64,000 nucleotides of DNA. It comes from Dryococelus australis. Lineage: Eukaryota > Arthropoda > Insecta > Phasmatodea > Phasmatidae. A program made the position numbers and the translations under genes. Below are positions 33,355-45,472 of this stretch, piece by piece (within the stretch, counting starts at the first letter, position 1; every line of letters begins with the position of its first letter). The stretch is taken from positions 82,957,895 to 83,021,894 of the forward strand of contig CM056995.1 of assembly GCA_029891345.1 (NCBI GenBank), written 5' to 3'. The notes under the pieces were generated by a model that saw only the letters and a list, made by a program, of their open reading frames with translations, was not told the DNA's origin and did not search any database.

Positions 33355-35437
33355 TGTCGAAAGCATCGTTAATTTGAATATTTTACATGATGCGCTGTAT
33401 AAATTATACATTGCAAATACGGTACAACCTTAGAAAGCGGTGAACACGAATACACTAGTAACTACAAAAAAAAGCCATGCCTTTTGGCAACAACAAATCT
33501 TCCCCAACGTTTTCAGAATTACGGTATCAGTTTCCTCTTCTATTATGCTGGAATCAACTCATACACTGCAGTGATTACGACATAGATAATGGAACCACAC
33601 AATTTTACTATTTAAAAAAAAAAAAAACTGCGTGCCTACACATTTTGTTTTGTTTAACAGCGTACTAACAACTTGTCAACTTGTTGAGAACCTACAATTA
33701 AAGTAATACTTGCTTTCTAAAACAGATGCGTACTTAAGTATAAGTTTATTGTTGCATCCATGTGTTCTCAGTAGAAGTTTTGTTACAGAAATTGCCACGA
33801 TACTATTACTGTAGAAAAAATAGTTAGGTTTTTGTTTTCTTAGTATTTCCCCCTGATGACGCAATAACGAATTCAGCAAAAATCCTGAACGCCTCCAGGT
33901 TAGTTATGGCGAGCTGAAACACAATAGGCGGCACAGATGTTTAACAAAACAGTATACAACTGCCGTGATATATTTTTTATGTCGCAATGGAAAGCGGCAT
34001 ATAACAAAAGCATAACGTGACGATTGCTCATATAAATTCCCGCCCAAACGTCTTGAACCGCCATAATAGAGCACGGTTAAAGTATTTTTATTTCAAAATT
34101 GTGACTTGAAATCCTGTTTAACTTGTCGATTGAAGCAAAACTGTTCCTCTCTCTGTCTTTCTCATCGCGGGCCACTGGTTCTATTCGCATTTCGTGCAAG
34201 AGTACCAGTATAAGTTCGGTTAATTTTGTTATGTGGCCCGTCACCTTTATCGTCCTTGCATGTTCCTTGTAAGTGGAGGTCAGAATACTTGCTACCAGTC
34301 CGGAGATCACGAGTTCGAAACACATCATATGCATTAGTGGGACGTATTTAAATGCTGGATGATCAAATATTTCATGCTACGGGAATGTTAGTACACCATA
34401 ATAAATTACAGTACTTGAATTAATCGAGTGACGACGATCACAACAGTAATAACGGAGGCTGATTAATTATTTTTGGCGTTGTCACGTGTGGTAAGTTTTC
34501 CCTTACACACTCCGTGTATGTTGTATGTGGACCCGTTCAGATGTGTCCGCCAAAAAGACAATTTCTCTCTAAAGCCAACCTAATGGTTTGAATCAGCGTT
34601 GTAAGACGAACTAAAAATGCAGTTAGTTTGCACCTTCTGGTTCGCGGATCCATGAAAGCACTGACAATCCGAAAAATTGAAGCGGTCGAAATCACTGTAT
34701 ATACTGTAGCTATAAATCACTGGTAAATTAATTAATCTGGCTTAAACTAACTGAAACTACAGTAATCCAATACTGATGATTTGGTTTATCTTTGACGCAA
34801 TCAGTTTAATTTTTTACGAATTCATATTTACACTGCAAATATTGATTCTGTACTTTCAAAGCAATAACCTTAAAGAAACTATTCTGGAAACATTCCATCC
34901 ATAGCTTCAAATATTCAACTTCCCGTCAATTGCTAGGTGTATTGGAGTAAAATTTTGAGAACTAACTCCATACAAAAGTCTAATAAAAAAATATGTAATT
35001 ATGAAATATTTTCTATATCTGTCCTGGCGAAGAAATAAAGAGGATTCATTCTAGCTAGTGCTGCTAACTTTGTTACGTGATCTCAATATACCACATTAAC
35101 AGTAAAGGCGTTGGTTATACTTGAAGTCTTTGGAATATAAAAGCTTTACTATCTTCCCGCGCAAAGTTACACGAACATCCTGAAGACGGTTTATGATTTT
35201 TCTTTGTTTATAAGTATTCAGAACTCGTTCAAATGCACGCTGCTTCCTCTACCAATATAATTTCTACAATAATGCGAGGACATCGCACGGTTGGCCCGAA
35301 AATTACCACTGTATTCACGTCCACGATGTGACTTTCTTTATGTGTGCCGATCTTCGAGGCGACTATAATTCGTATCCTTAAGGTTAGACTAACGTAGGCT
35401 TTCTTATTGCTTCTAAAATGGATATATTTTATTACAT
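33355..35437. other. Unassigned AT-rich sequence
   Basis: GATCACGAGTTCGAAACAC at about 34304 faintly resembles a B box. No gene or element border found in this 2-kb stretch. Confidence 0.35.
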
Positions 35438-35594
35438 TACGGTAAATTTACGTCACACTGACTACGTTCAGTGAAATCATGTTTACGGAAACTTCCGTTA
35501 ATGCAAATAATTGCATTCGTAAGTTAACGGAGAGTTCTGGAGAATTTTTTACCAGCACTTTTCCGTAAAATTACGAAAAAAAAATTTAACAGTG
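35438..35594. mobile_element. CACTA-like element, right end only
   Basis: Contains TTTACGGAAACTTCCGTTAA and TTTTTTACCAGCACTTTTCC, and ends TTTAACAGTG, the counterpart of the CACTGTTAAA start at 24.2 kb. The left part is missing. Confidence 0.65.
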
Positions 35595-36721
35595 TAAGTT
35601 TGTCTGTGTGTACTTGTCTTCTCTTTGATTGGGCGAAGCAGGTAGGGCGATCCGTGTCGGGTACTTTACGCTCCTTGTTCAGATTCCGTCGGACGTAGTC
35701 TTTGTATTTCTCATTTCAGCGAACATAATGAATGAGCAAGAACACCAAGTCCCCTCCTACGACATACCAAGCCAAACATCAAAAGAAGGCGCATTACACA
35801 ATGAAATATCAATTTTCAACGTCCCCACCACAGTTTATCGGCGAATTAACAGACACTTAGAGGAATGCCACCTGGGTTTCGCAATTGGGACGTCGTCGGC
35901 GAAGGCAAGCAAGCACTGCACCTGCCTCGCAACTCAAGCCGCCGGCTACCATCAAAGCGAACCCTGCAGAGCGAACACTCAAACTCGTTACGGGAAACGG
36001 CAAAAACTCGATTTGAGGTTGTTATTCCGACACGTGTTAAGTTTGCAACAGCGTTGATATTTCCTCGGCTCGCTTTCTCTCTGTTTACATCCCCGTGCTT
36101 TTCTTTACTGCATTTTAAATGGTTTTCAGGCATTTTCTTTTCGAGCATTAGCCGTAGCTGTATTAAGAATTTTACGACAGTCGCGGTGAGTCAAAGGACG
36201 CTTATTTCCTATCGCCTCTCCTCGGTCCAAATGTGCACGGCCATGCTGAGTGGAAGGGGGAAAAAAAAAATCAAAAGCGACCACCAAAAACAAAGCAACA
36301 GCTGTGTATGCAGCTGTAAGTCATCTTCATTTCGTTGCAGCGGAATAAAAAAGGGAGGGGGAGAGAGAGAAAGGCGGGTGGTTGAAGATGTGCACCAGCC
36401 AGCCGGTAATACAGTCGTAAATCTCCGGCGCGCCGCGATTTCTCCGTCGACGTACAAAGGCAGGCCGCGAGCCGAGATTGTAAGATGTACAATTCTGAGC
36501 GTTTTATGATCGGCGGTCCAGATGAAGACGAGGAACTGGCCTGTGCGTCTCGCAGTTCTCTTGCAGCTGCGGCCGTCGCCCGCGGCGATCCCGTGGGAAC
36601 TGAGCGACTCATGCGGCCACCTTGTAAACAACGTCGTGAGCACTGGCCAAGCCCACACCGCGCCATTATTGGCTCGTCAAGGGCGACGCCTACCAACCCT
36701 ACAGCGGCGCAGTTTATATAG
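35595..36721. other. GC-rich island with overlapping open frames, function unknown
   Basis: G+C clearly higher than both flanks, and frames of 142 and 214 codons (plus) and 149 and 141 codons (minus) overlap each other. Such mutual overlap is what GC-rich non-coding DNA produces, and none contains a domain, signal peptide or repeat that I recognise. TATATAGTTATATAA closes the island at 36714-36729. It could be a promoter/5'-untranslated region; equally, simply older unique DNA. Confidence 0.3.
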
Positions 36722-36729
36722 TTATATAA

Positions 36730-37427
36730 TAACCAAACCTTTGCAAAACCACCCCATGTTTGTCGCGTTTGTTTGTCTTGCTAAACTTCTCATGTATCGC
36801 AAGCGTTTTATACTTCTGTTAACATAAAAATATTTTATTTTTCAATAACCCATTCAGACCCACTGTACATATTTGTGTACATTGCGCTCGTATAGGTTTT
36901 TTTTTTCTCTGTACTACACACTGCGAAGTTCAATGACCAATGTTCGTACCGGTGGGTAAATGATTAGCAAACCGTCTTATCTGCTCTAGGTCATAATTGG
37001 TTCATATAATTGTAGTCAAACATATAGTCTACAGCTCATTGGCTGTGACAACGAAACAAGTGTTTTGTCGACTTAAGTATTGCACGCAAACACAAAATTT
37101 CTTGTTAGCAACTCAATACCTGAAAACGTAGATTACAGTGGGTATGAAAGGGTTCAATTGAACTTGTACTTAAATTTTATTAGCGATTTATAATCTTAGA
37201 TTTATAATTAATATGAATAAAAACAGGGTTAGGTGTGTTGGTAATGCCTAATAAGAAATAGCCCTTATGCAAAATATTATTACACTGAGTGCGCACGAAT
37301 GCAGTGCGCTGTCCCTCTGGCGTAATTTTCTGGACTAGGTTAAGCTTTGTTTGCATGAGGCGGAGGAGTATCATGGAAGAAGAACTTAAGCAGGGCTTCA
37401 GAAAAGTTGGAAGTAATCGGAATGAAC
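36730..37427 (+). mobile_element. TA-3 MITE interrupted by a piggyBac-like MITE
   Basis: CCAAACCTTTGCAAAACCACC, then ATCGCAAGCGTTTTATACTTC and TTATTTTTCAATAA before 36849; after 37152 it resumes with TTCAATTGAACTTGTAC, GGTGTGTTGGTAATGCCTA, GCATGAGGCGGAGGAGTATC and GGGCTTCAGAAAAGTTGG. The left terminal repeat is lost. Confidence 0.85.
36849..37152. mobile_element. piggyBac-like MITE
   Basis: 304 bp, ends CCCATTCAGACCCACTGTA and, inward, CCCTTTCATACCCACTGTA (17 of 19). Other TA-3 copies read TTTTTCATTAAATTGAAG here, so the insertion point is TTAA; the present flanks ATAA and TTCA each differ from TTAA by one base. CCC ends plus a TTAA target are the piggyBac signature. Confidence 0.85.
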
Positions 37428-38449
37428 ATCAAATGTGAAATCAATGTTAATTCCTTCTCAATGCATTGAATTTAAAGATTACCATTTCAAACATCTACGT
37501 AACACTTCTTAGCGAATAATGACACGTTGAGAAATATTGCCAATTTTTAAGTTTTATTTATTTTTTCTATAATTTAATATTAAAATATACGCTTTGCAAA
37601 AAAAAAAAAAAAACCAATGAATGAACTGTTTTGAAAAAAATTTTAACATAGCAATATTCTCCAAAAAAAATTTCGTGTATTTTTTAATAGTTATTTTTAA
37701 AACTTAGATTTAAGAACAGTTGTCGTGAGCTTGTTCTCACTAAACGATCCATCGCATATTTGACCACGACAGAGCAATCTTTCAAACGGGGAAAATTTTT
37801 CCTCAAATGAGCAAAGGTACTGTGTCACTAAACGTTCCTAACTTCTGGACTTTAATTGTTCGATGTTTTATCACTTCAAAACTAACCGTACTTCAAAGTT
37901 TTTTTTTACTTAAAAAAATAATAGACTATTGACAAAATACGAAAATTTTTCTGTCGAAAGAGGTTTCAAAACGCTTCGCCTTCAAACACACTTTCCCTTC
38001 TGTTTCAGAGCATCCGAGTTGATGTCAACGCTTATATATCAGAAAACCAATCACGCTGAGATTCTACGCTAAGGGATTATAGCCGCAATTAGAAAATGTG
38101 GAGACAGAATGTGCTTGAAAGACTGTACCCACTGTTCTGAACTCTAAGCATGTCTACAACACTACTGTCGTCCTTTCAGGCACATGTGTAGATTTCTTGC
38201 ATTTTTTAATTTTTGTGTTTTGTCTTTTCGTGAGTTTCGTGGGAAGCAGTGTAGCCGTTCCATTAGTGAAGAAAAAATAACGTCTTGAATACTTATTTTA
38301 TTTTGTGGTACGCAGATGAACCTTAAAACAACTATCGTACATTAAAAAACTGCAAGAGATGCATCACAAAGCGAAGTTTTGAATACCTCTGCAGGGTTTT
38401 AAATAAGTAGGAAGGACAGCCCGCACACAAGTTTGCTATTTTTTTTTTA
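37428..38449. other. Unassigned AT-rich sequence
   Basis: Several poly-A/T runs; no element border or coding signal found. Confidence 0.4.
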
Positions 38450-38760
38450 ACCCTCCGAGTTTCACCCTCGATGGAAACTTATCTTGCGGAAGGACGAGGA
38501 GTCATATATTAATGACCGCGAGCTGAAAATGTTGGCAAGGGAGCGGGAATTAGTTTGCTCTCAGGCTATCATTAGCTACGTGTGCTAAATGCCGGTGTCA
38601 ACCGACCTGTCCACAGCTTCGTAGTTGGCGGCCAACTTCGTGTGGCAGTTTTGATGCTCGCGGGCCTGAGATAAGCCTGCGGGGTGTTAGTTCGTGATAC
38701 TCCCGACACGTGGCTAATGGCTCCCTCGGACACCTATCCACATCACGCCCAACAACTTTT
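38450..38760. other. GC-richer unique block, candidate conserved non-coding DNA
   Basis: Balanced composition, no repeat homology elsewhere in the window and no open frame. Contains ATTAGCTACG and GGCTAATGGC homeodomain-like cores. Purely a candidate. Confidence 0.25.
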
Positions 38761-38871
38761 ATTCGCTGTCAGTAATCTATTTTGTTAAAATACATGAAAA
38801 ATATTTCACCACCCGACTACGACCTAATTTATGGATGCAATGGATTCTCAGTAAAATATGCGATTGCTTGC

Positions 38872-39152
38872 TAGGGCTGTACGATATGGCGATAAATCGA
38901 TTACGAAACAATATTTCTGGGATATCGCAACGACGATATGGTCCACCAGTGTAGACTGTACAGCAACATGTTGCATATCGCGATATTAACGATATTAGCA
39001 GTCTGCGTTGTTAACGATATCAACATGACCTATATTGGAGATACGTCACCAACAATTTTCGATACTATTTGGGAGTGATATATCGCACCGATACCGAAAA
39101 TGGTCAACATATTTCGAAACGATATTGAAAAATTGGATATCATACAGACCTT
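38872..39152. mobile_element. hAT-type MITE rich in CGATAT words
   Basis: Left TAGGGCTGTACGATATGG; right read inward AAGGTCTGTATGATATCC. TAGGGCTG-type ends are typical of hAT. Flanking octamers TTGCTTGC (38864-38871) and TTATCTGC (39153-39160) agree at 5 of 8. The interior repeats CGATAT/ATATCG in both orientations, including CATATCGCGATATTAACG. Confidence 0.6.
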
Positions 39153-39672
39153 TTATCTGCACCTATACAAAACCGTTTATCAAAATGTATACCTGTAATT
39201 TAGCGTGTTTTGGGCATCTTACGTTCCAGGACAATCTGAGCTCAAAGTAACACTAGTATAGGGCCCAGATTTTGCTAGGCAATTATTTAAATGCTGTACT
39301 ATTTTTTATTGTACTTAGAGGATAATACTGGCAAAGTTTACTACAAATGATGGAACTGTCCCTGGAAGAAAATATTTCTTGCACTTTCTGAAGTACATCA
39401 GTGTAACACTACAAAATACTTTGCTGTGAGAAGACTCGTAATTCTGGACTAAGCGAATCGAATGAAAATCGAATATAGTTGGTTTGGCTCAGCCCTGAGA
39501 TGAATTACGTCACGTGGATTAGGGAAAAAATCAATGGAACTTGTTTGAAAACTCTCCTTAGTTTCTCGTTTCTACCTATTTTGTTTCCTATCGCAACGCA
39601 TAAAATTAACATTGTCATTGACCTAATCAAGTAGAATCCAGGCGTTTACAAGAGGACACTGAAACATAGCTA
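39153..39672. other. Unassigned sequence
   Basis: Nothing recognised. Confidence 0.4.
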
Positions 39673-39846
39673 TAGGGCGTTCACGGTAAAGTTAGCACTT
39701 TTTGAAGCTGTTCCGTCAGACATAATAACCAATAAATACATCTCACTTTGGCCTCGGTTTTTTGGTTTTGAGTATGGTAAATGTATACACTATGTTTATT
39801 GCTCATGTGGCAGGGTTTAAGTGCTCGCTTTACCATGAACGGCCTA
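39673..39846. mobile_element. TA-2 type MITE, short variant
   Basis: 174 bp between TA dinucleotides (39671-39672, 39847-39848). TAGGGCGTTCACGGTAAAG at the left and GCTTTACCATGAACGGCCTA at the right. The interior (CTCACTTTGGCCTCGG) differs from the longer TA-2 copies, so it may be a separate subfamily. Confidence 0.85.
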
Positions 39847-39891
39847 TACACATATAAATTAGTTACTATCACGGCATATTCTACTCTCCAC

Positions 39892-40134
39892 ACTCTAAAC
39901 CCGAATCAGTGATATAAATCAGTGAAATAACATTCACTGAAAGTCAGTTGATAAGCTACTGCCGACTGGCAAATCAAGGAAATTAACTGGGAGAAACTGA
40001 CTTGGGGTTGTGGAATTCTCGACATTCAGTGGGAATCACAAATAATTCAGTGAAATTCAGCCATCATATTAAATAGTTATTAGGCATTGATTATCACTGA
40101 TTTGGCTGAATTCTCATTTATTCAGATTTAGAGT
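39892..40134. mobile_element. Possible MITE with TTCAGTGA words
   Basis: Left ACTCTAAACCCGAATCAGTG; right read inward ACTCTAAATCTGAATAAATG. The word CAGTGA/TCACTG recurs at least six times between. No target duplication seen, so the call is tentative. Confidence 0.5.
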
Positions 40135-40140
40135 TTAAAG

Positions 40141-40195
40141 TGCAGTGTGTGTGTGTGTATGTATTTATATATACACACATACATAAATGCATATA
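40141..40195. repeat. TG/CA compound microsatellite, near-palindromic
   Basis: GTGTGTGTGTGTATGTATTT is followed by ATATACACACATACATAAAT, giving a hairpin-capable tract. Confidence 0.8.
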
Positions 40196-41149
40196 TTATG
40201 TTTACATAATCACACATTTACTACACAAACCCATTGGTGATGCACAATACATCAATGAGCCATCATAATTTGTTAATACAACTCACCCGGACTCACGTCT
40301 GACACACGACTATTTGTACATTTAAATCACAACCAAGCCCTATCCCTATTTTCACTCGCGTATCGTTCAGTGACAAGGCATGGGTCCTGTGTGCTGTCTA
40401 CCTATCAGGCCACTCACAAACAGTATAAAAAAAAAATTTATAGATAGATAAGACGCCTATGTATAATAGTGTTAATTTCATTAGAACGACCAGTCCATCC
40501 TATTTTACTTCACGTTAGTTCATACATGCCCCCATCACTAAACTACGTGTCAGTAAGCATGGCCGTTCCGATAATATGTCACGAATACGGCGAAAGACAA
40601 GAGCATATTTAATTAAATTATCTTCCATGATCCCAATTATGTTTATGTACAACAATTTGCGGTCTTGGTGACTACCTCTAGAACTATGAGCACTCTGCTT
40701 TTGCACTTAACAATATATCCTCCATTCTCGTCGGGTGAACGAGATACCAGGCCTTAATCTGTTTCCGTAGAGAAAGTTGTACTGTACACCCAGTGAACCA
40801 ATTACGAGAGTTGGGCGCAGCAGCTCGGATAGCATGTCCAATATTCCGCGGGAATCCGGAACTGATAACATTCCACGAACGGCAATCCACCTTCATTACA
40901 CCCGCCCCGCCCCCACAGTCACGTTCAGCAGGTCATAGGAAGACGGAAGCCGATTACGTCCCACTAAACGTCCGATTAATTAAAACAAAAAGTTTGCCTT
41001 TGTGTAACGACGGACGTTCTTCCGAGCAGACTTCCCTGAAACACTCATTTCAGTTGGTAGTGCCAGGCATTTCAATCATATTCGACATATATTTGCCTCG
41101 TGTGCATTTCGTTAACCCTTCTAAGAGTACGCACGTATACCGGATGTTT
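40196..41149. other. Unassigned sequence
   Basis: The open frame 40793-41185 (130 codons) runs into the transposon relic and shows no domain. Confidence 0.35.
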
Positions 41150-41457
41150 CAATATTACGCAGGTATAGACTACAGGGGCGTGTAGAGGACAACGACGGGC
41201 CTTAATAAAAATTGGTCCGGAAACCAATCGTTTCCGAGACATACGCACGTGTGCAACCATTGCATCATTACAACATTGCTCATGCCTTATGTTCCAGATA
41301 CCATCCCTCACATTGAATGTCGACAGCGGTTGTCATGGCTACACACACATTTTCTAACGAAGAGATGGCCGACATTCATTCCAAGTATGGACGTGCTAAT
41401 TGCGTAGCTCGGTTGTACCACATAGTGTTCCCTCACAAGTGTTGGAACCTCGTTTAA
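41150..41457 (+). pseudogene. Transposon 5' fragment with a short helix-turn-helix ORF remnant
   Basis: From ATG 41335 to TAA 41455-41457 a 40-residue frame reads MATHTFSNEEMADIHSKYGR, then ANCVARLYHIVFPHK. The order NEE-ADIH-YG-AN-ARLY-FP is the signature of the N-terminal helix-turn-helix domain listed as DUF4817 in many insect Tc1/mariner-group transposases; the segment between AN and ARLY is shortened by about four residues. Upstream, GGTCCGGAAACCAATCG and TTTCCGAGACATACGCACG look like the usual leader of such elements. No catalytic domain follows, so it is a truncated relic. Confidence 0.65.
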
Positions 41458-41843
41458 ACTCGGCTGCACGGCTGTCTTATAATAATAACAATTATAATAA
41501 TAAAAATTATAATATTATAATAATAACGTAACGTCAGCGGCCCTATTATGTTTCAAATCCCGTTTTCCACAACGAATTGCGGTATAAAGTTTCTACATGG
41601 CGTTTCAGGATGATCCTGTACTTAGCCCTCTTCAGCCTAATAGGCAAGAATGTATCCATAAGGACTCCAAGAAAAAATAACTACATGCACTGCCGAATAA
41701 AGGCACGAATTAAATGTAAAAATTAAGTTTTGTTTAGTTAATACTGCTTAGTAAATTTCTCCGCTATTTAGCCTCAAGACTAATCGCAGGGCGGGTAATA
41801 ACTAAACAAACCTCAATACACATGTCAAAATTACAAACACGCA
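41458..41843. other. Unassigned sequence with a TAA/ATT-rich tract
   Basis: 41479-41526 is an imperfect (TAA)n/(ATT)n tract. Nothing else. Confidence 0.45.
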
Positions 41844-42275
41844 TAGGCTATCCACGGTAAAATGAGCACTTTTGAAAGACCTGCTTAAGATCTACTTGTA
41901 TGCACATTGTGTATTCTTCCGCCTTATGTGAGATTAACATTCTCATGGACTTTATCAATTTATTCATGCGTTGGTCAAGTGAAACTGTGAAATTATTAGG
42001 AAAGTAAATATTTTACAAATTTGCTCATTTTTACACGTCGATGTATTAAAAAAAAAAAAAAAAAACAGAAAGCGAAACAAATAATTTAAATGATCAGAAA
42101 TTGTTACCTAAACCTTTTCATTCTGCTTTATGATATGGAACTACTTCCCATCTATCGTTACCAACTTTACTGGGCGCTTGTCACTCAAGGCCCCCTTTAA
42201 AATATATGCAGGTAGAAGCAGTGAAGTTTTTCTGATGTTGATTTCAAAAGGGCTCTCTTTATCGTGAACAGCCTT
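41844..42275 (+). mobile_element. TA-1 MITE, full length
   Basis: About 432 bp, TAGGCTATCCACGGTAAAATG to TTTATCGTGAACAGCCTTT. Contains all TA-1 blocks in order, including GCGTTGGTCAAGTGAAACTG, a poly-A of about 17 at 42048, and TTACCAACTTTACTGGGCG. Good reference copy. Confidence 0.9.
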
Positions 42276-42884
42276 TGCATACATTGTTTATCTGGAATTT
42301 GAACTGCAGAAGAATAACAGGGTAGAGTGTGCATATTAGCTGCGCAAAACACTACTCTTCGTGTTTCATCACTGTCCTACTTTAATTGAGAATATCGCTA
42401 TCAAAACAAACGTCGATAGTTTCTAAGAATAGAATACAATTTTTATAACAAAATACTCTGGATCTTGTACACTTCCTCTGATCTAGTTTTAATGCAACTA
42501 GAATGTCCTCAATTTAGTCAAAATATTTAATTTGCATAAAAAGGTGGTGGCTCTGTTACAAAACCAAACGTAAACCAACACGTCCAATATTGGACATTTG
42601 ATGTCGACACTTATGTTGGCAATGGGTGAGTCATTGTTGGAGACCATAGAGTAAAGATGAGGTAGACCGATCATTCATCTTCTACGCATGAACCCAACAT
42701 TGATCTACCCACACCAACATGTCTGTCAGCCCCATGGTCAACAATGTGCATGTGTGTGTTAATATCTTAATTTCCAAAGGACAAACACATTCAGTTAAAT
42801 AAAATACTTTTACAAATTTGAATTTCATCAAATTACATTACAAATTGGTTAGAGGAAGTATTCAAACATTCCACTGCACTTGTA
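42276..42884. other. Unassigned sequence
   Basis: The part 42560-42745 has GTCCAATATTGGAC and repeated CCAACAT/TGTTGG words and may be an old element, but borders are not found. Confidence 0.35.
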
Positions 42885-43261
42885 TGCATGTATAACATGT
42901 TTTGTTGTTTCCTAAATATGGCACTTATCACAAGCGTTTTATGCTTGTGTTATCGTAAAAGCAACTTACCTTATTTTGGGTTAAATTAAACATTTATTTA
43001 TTTTATTTGTAAAGTATAATGTTGTAACTTATAATTAACATGAATTAAAACAGCGAGAACATAGGTGTGTTGGCAATGCCTAGTAATAAATAGTTATAAT
43101 GCAAAATATTATTACACTGAGTGAGCACTTAATACGATGCGTTGTCTCTTTGATGTAATTTTCTAGACTCAGTTAAGCTCTGTTTAAGTGAAGCGGATGA
43201 ATATGCTGGAAGTAGAACTATAGCAGAGATTCAGAAATGTTGGAAGTAACCACGAATGCAC
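42885..43261 (+). mobile_element. TA-3 MITE, left terminus eroded
   Basis: TATCACAAGCGTTTTATGC, GGTGTGTTGGCAATGCCTAG, AAATATTATTACACTGAG, and right end GGAAGTAACCACGAATGCAC followed by TA. Confidence 0.8.
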
Positions 43262-44160
43262 TATAAACAGTGTTCCAATCCAACATCAGAGCCTATCCAC
43301 GTCATTTGTGATAGTCGTTGTAACGTCCACTTTTTTCACTATTTCTACATCTTGTCAACATAATTTATGTACTTTTCACACGTTCAAATTTGCTTATATT
43401 TAACACTTGTAATTTTCCGTATGTTGTGACACATATTATTTACATAATTTTTTTTTCTATTTTCACATGGTTAGGATCTTAAATAATTAGATGTACGAAT
43501 GGCGACATTTATGTGTAAATGCATTTAGATAGAATTATTTTATTTTTCTTTGTATTTTAATTAATAATTCAATATTTTTATTTATTTTCTTGGTCTCACA
43601 CCATTGTAATTGTTTGAGGGGATTTATTGTGTTATTTTTATTACCTTCTACGAGACCCCTAACTCTTTGACATAGGGAATTAGGCCGTTAGGAGTGTGTC
43701 AGATTAGCTGTTTGAGTAGGAAACCTACCGGTTGGCTGGCAGGTTTGAATACTGCACCCCCATTGGCTAGCATGATAGCGTAAGCCTAGGCGGATAATTT
43801 CAGTCAGGAGATCGATCTCTCTGCCGCCATCTTTCGACGGGTTAAGACCTAAGTCAGGACGCACGTCCAGAAGTTGGACGTAGCATAGGTTTTTTTAAGT
43901 AGTATATTAGGGTGTTTTAGTTTCTACAGCTTGCTTAATTGATATTGTTTTGTTTCTACGTAGAGAAGTGTGCTGTAAGCCCCTCCGTATTGTAAACAGC
44001 TGTTTAGGAGCTTAGGTCAGTTAGTTAGACACTGTGACGTTCCGTGAGCTGTAAGCCACGTTAAGAAACACCTTAATTCTACATAGTTTGAATACTACTC
44101 TACATTTTCCTGAGATCCCGTCCTGCTTTCTACTATAAATGGTATCATCCTACTTATGGC
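43262..44160. other. Possible solo LTR or promoter-like block
   Basis: Starts near TGTAACGTCCACTTTTTTC (43319) and has an AT-rich left half and a GC-richer right half (43660-44110) with GGTTGGCTGGCAGG and CCATTGGCTAGC, a layout like an LTR with CCAAT boxes. A terminal TG..CA pair and a target duplication are not demonstrated. Confidence 0.25.
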
Positions 44161-45472
44161 GAAAAAGATGCGATCATCACTTTTTTTTTTTTCGCTGCAT
44201 TTGTGGATTTTATTCTAATATTGCTTCTTCCATGCCTATAATTCTTATTGGTATACCATCGTAAGCAAATAACAAAAACAGATCACAATATCGGTACTAA
44301 ACGATATACACTAGATGATACATTTGCTACAGTTTGGAACACCATGAATTGATATTTCGCCATTGTTTACTCTAAGTAATTAATTTCACATGAATCTTGT
44401 TTTCAAAATAACTACTAATTAAAATGTTTTGATTCTTATGTGCAACATTCGTACAGTAATTAACGAACTCGATCGTTACAATATTTGCGACTACATAATG
44501 AAATAGTTTGTATTCAATAACAGGCCAGTTCTGCTTACGTTAACCTACCATATATATATTTCAATGCTCGTCTCAGTACAAATAACGTAATCAGCTATCT
44601 ATCCAAGTGACACTTTATACAGTGTTATTTTCTATGCATGTTGGCCACATAACTTTAATGTTATCTTAACAAAATGACTGGTTATATTTGATTGTGTTTA
44701 TTGAAAACCACAAACAATAAAAATGGCTATTCACGTAACTCAACCAAGTGAATATTCAAAACTTTTTTCTTTTGCGTACTTGCTAAAGTATTCGGAACAC
44801 GTATTGCATACAATCTAAAGGAAACGTGTCTATAAATTACAGGTTGTTTGTTAGATACAAGCTTCTAAGTGCAGTATGTAGCAACCCATGAAACTTGAGA
44901 AAACATAGTATTAAGTACTTTCGTTACTAAAATGCATGCTCCTCTTTTGGTACTGAATCTAAGTGCAGGGGGTGACAGGGTCTATGCTGTTCTAATTTTG
45001 CACAAACGTGGATGTATGTACTAACATCAGTATCAATGTATTCGGTAATTCTTTACTTTACGAACTTTTCAAAAATGTTGAAAAATTCCGAAAGCGTAAT
45101 TTTTTGGGCTCTAGTGAACTTGCTGATTTCTTTCTGAAACTGCGTATTAGTGTATTCTGCCTGCATTACGTTTCACGAAGCAGATTCGGGCCGATTTGCC
45201 TGTAATCAACTGTCTGGAATCAAATTGGCCAGAGTGGGAAGCTTATAAAGTATTTCAAATTACGAAATAAAAACCAAGTACTTGTGATTGCGATTGTAAT
45301 TTTACTGATTTATATCATCTGAAAAAATTTTTACTTGCATTTAGTTACAGTTTCCCCCAAAGTAATTGTAGCTGAGCCCGATTATTTTTTATACAGTTTT
45401 ACCAAGGTGACAAATATTATATATATTATGTACAGGAAAAAATCATACTTGTAGTTTCAATCCTTTCAGTCA
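44161..45472. other. Unassigned AT-rich sequence
   Basis: No gene, repeat border or inverted repeat supported. Confidence 0.4.

Noticed and set aside
35865..36696. 214-codon plus-strand and 141-149-codon minus-strand ORFs
   Set aside because: They overlap each other in a GC-rich stretch, contain no domain, and stop-codon scarcity explains them.
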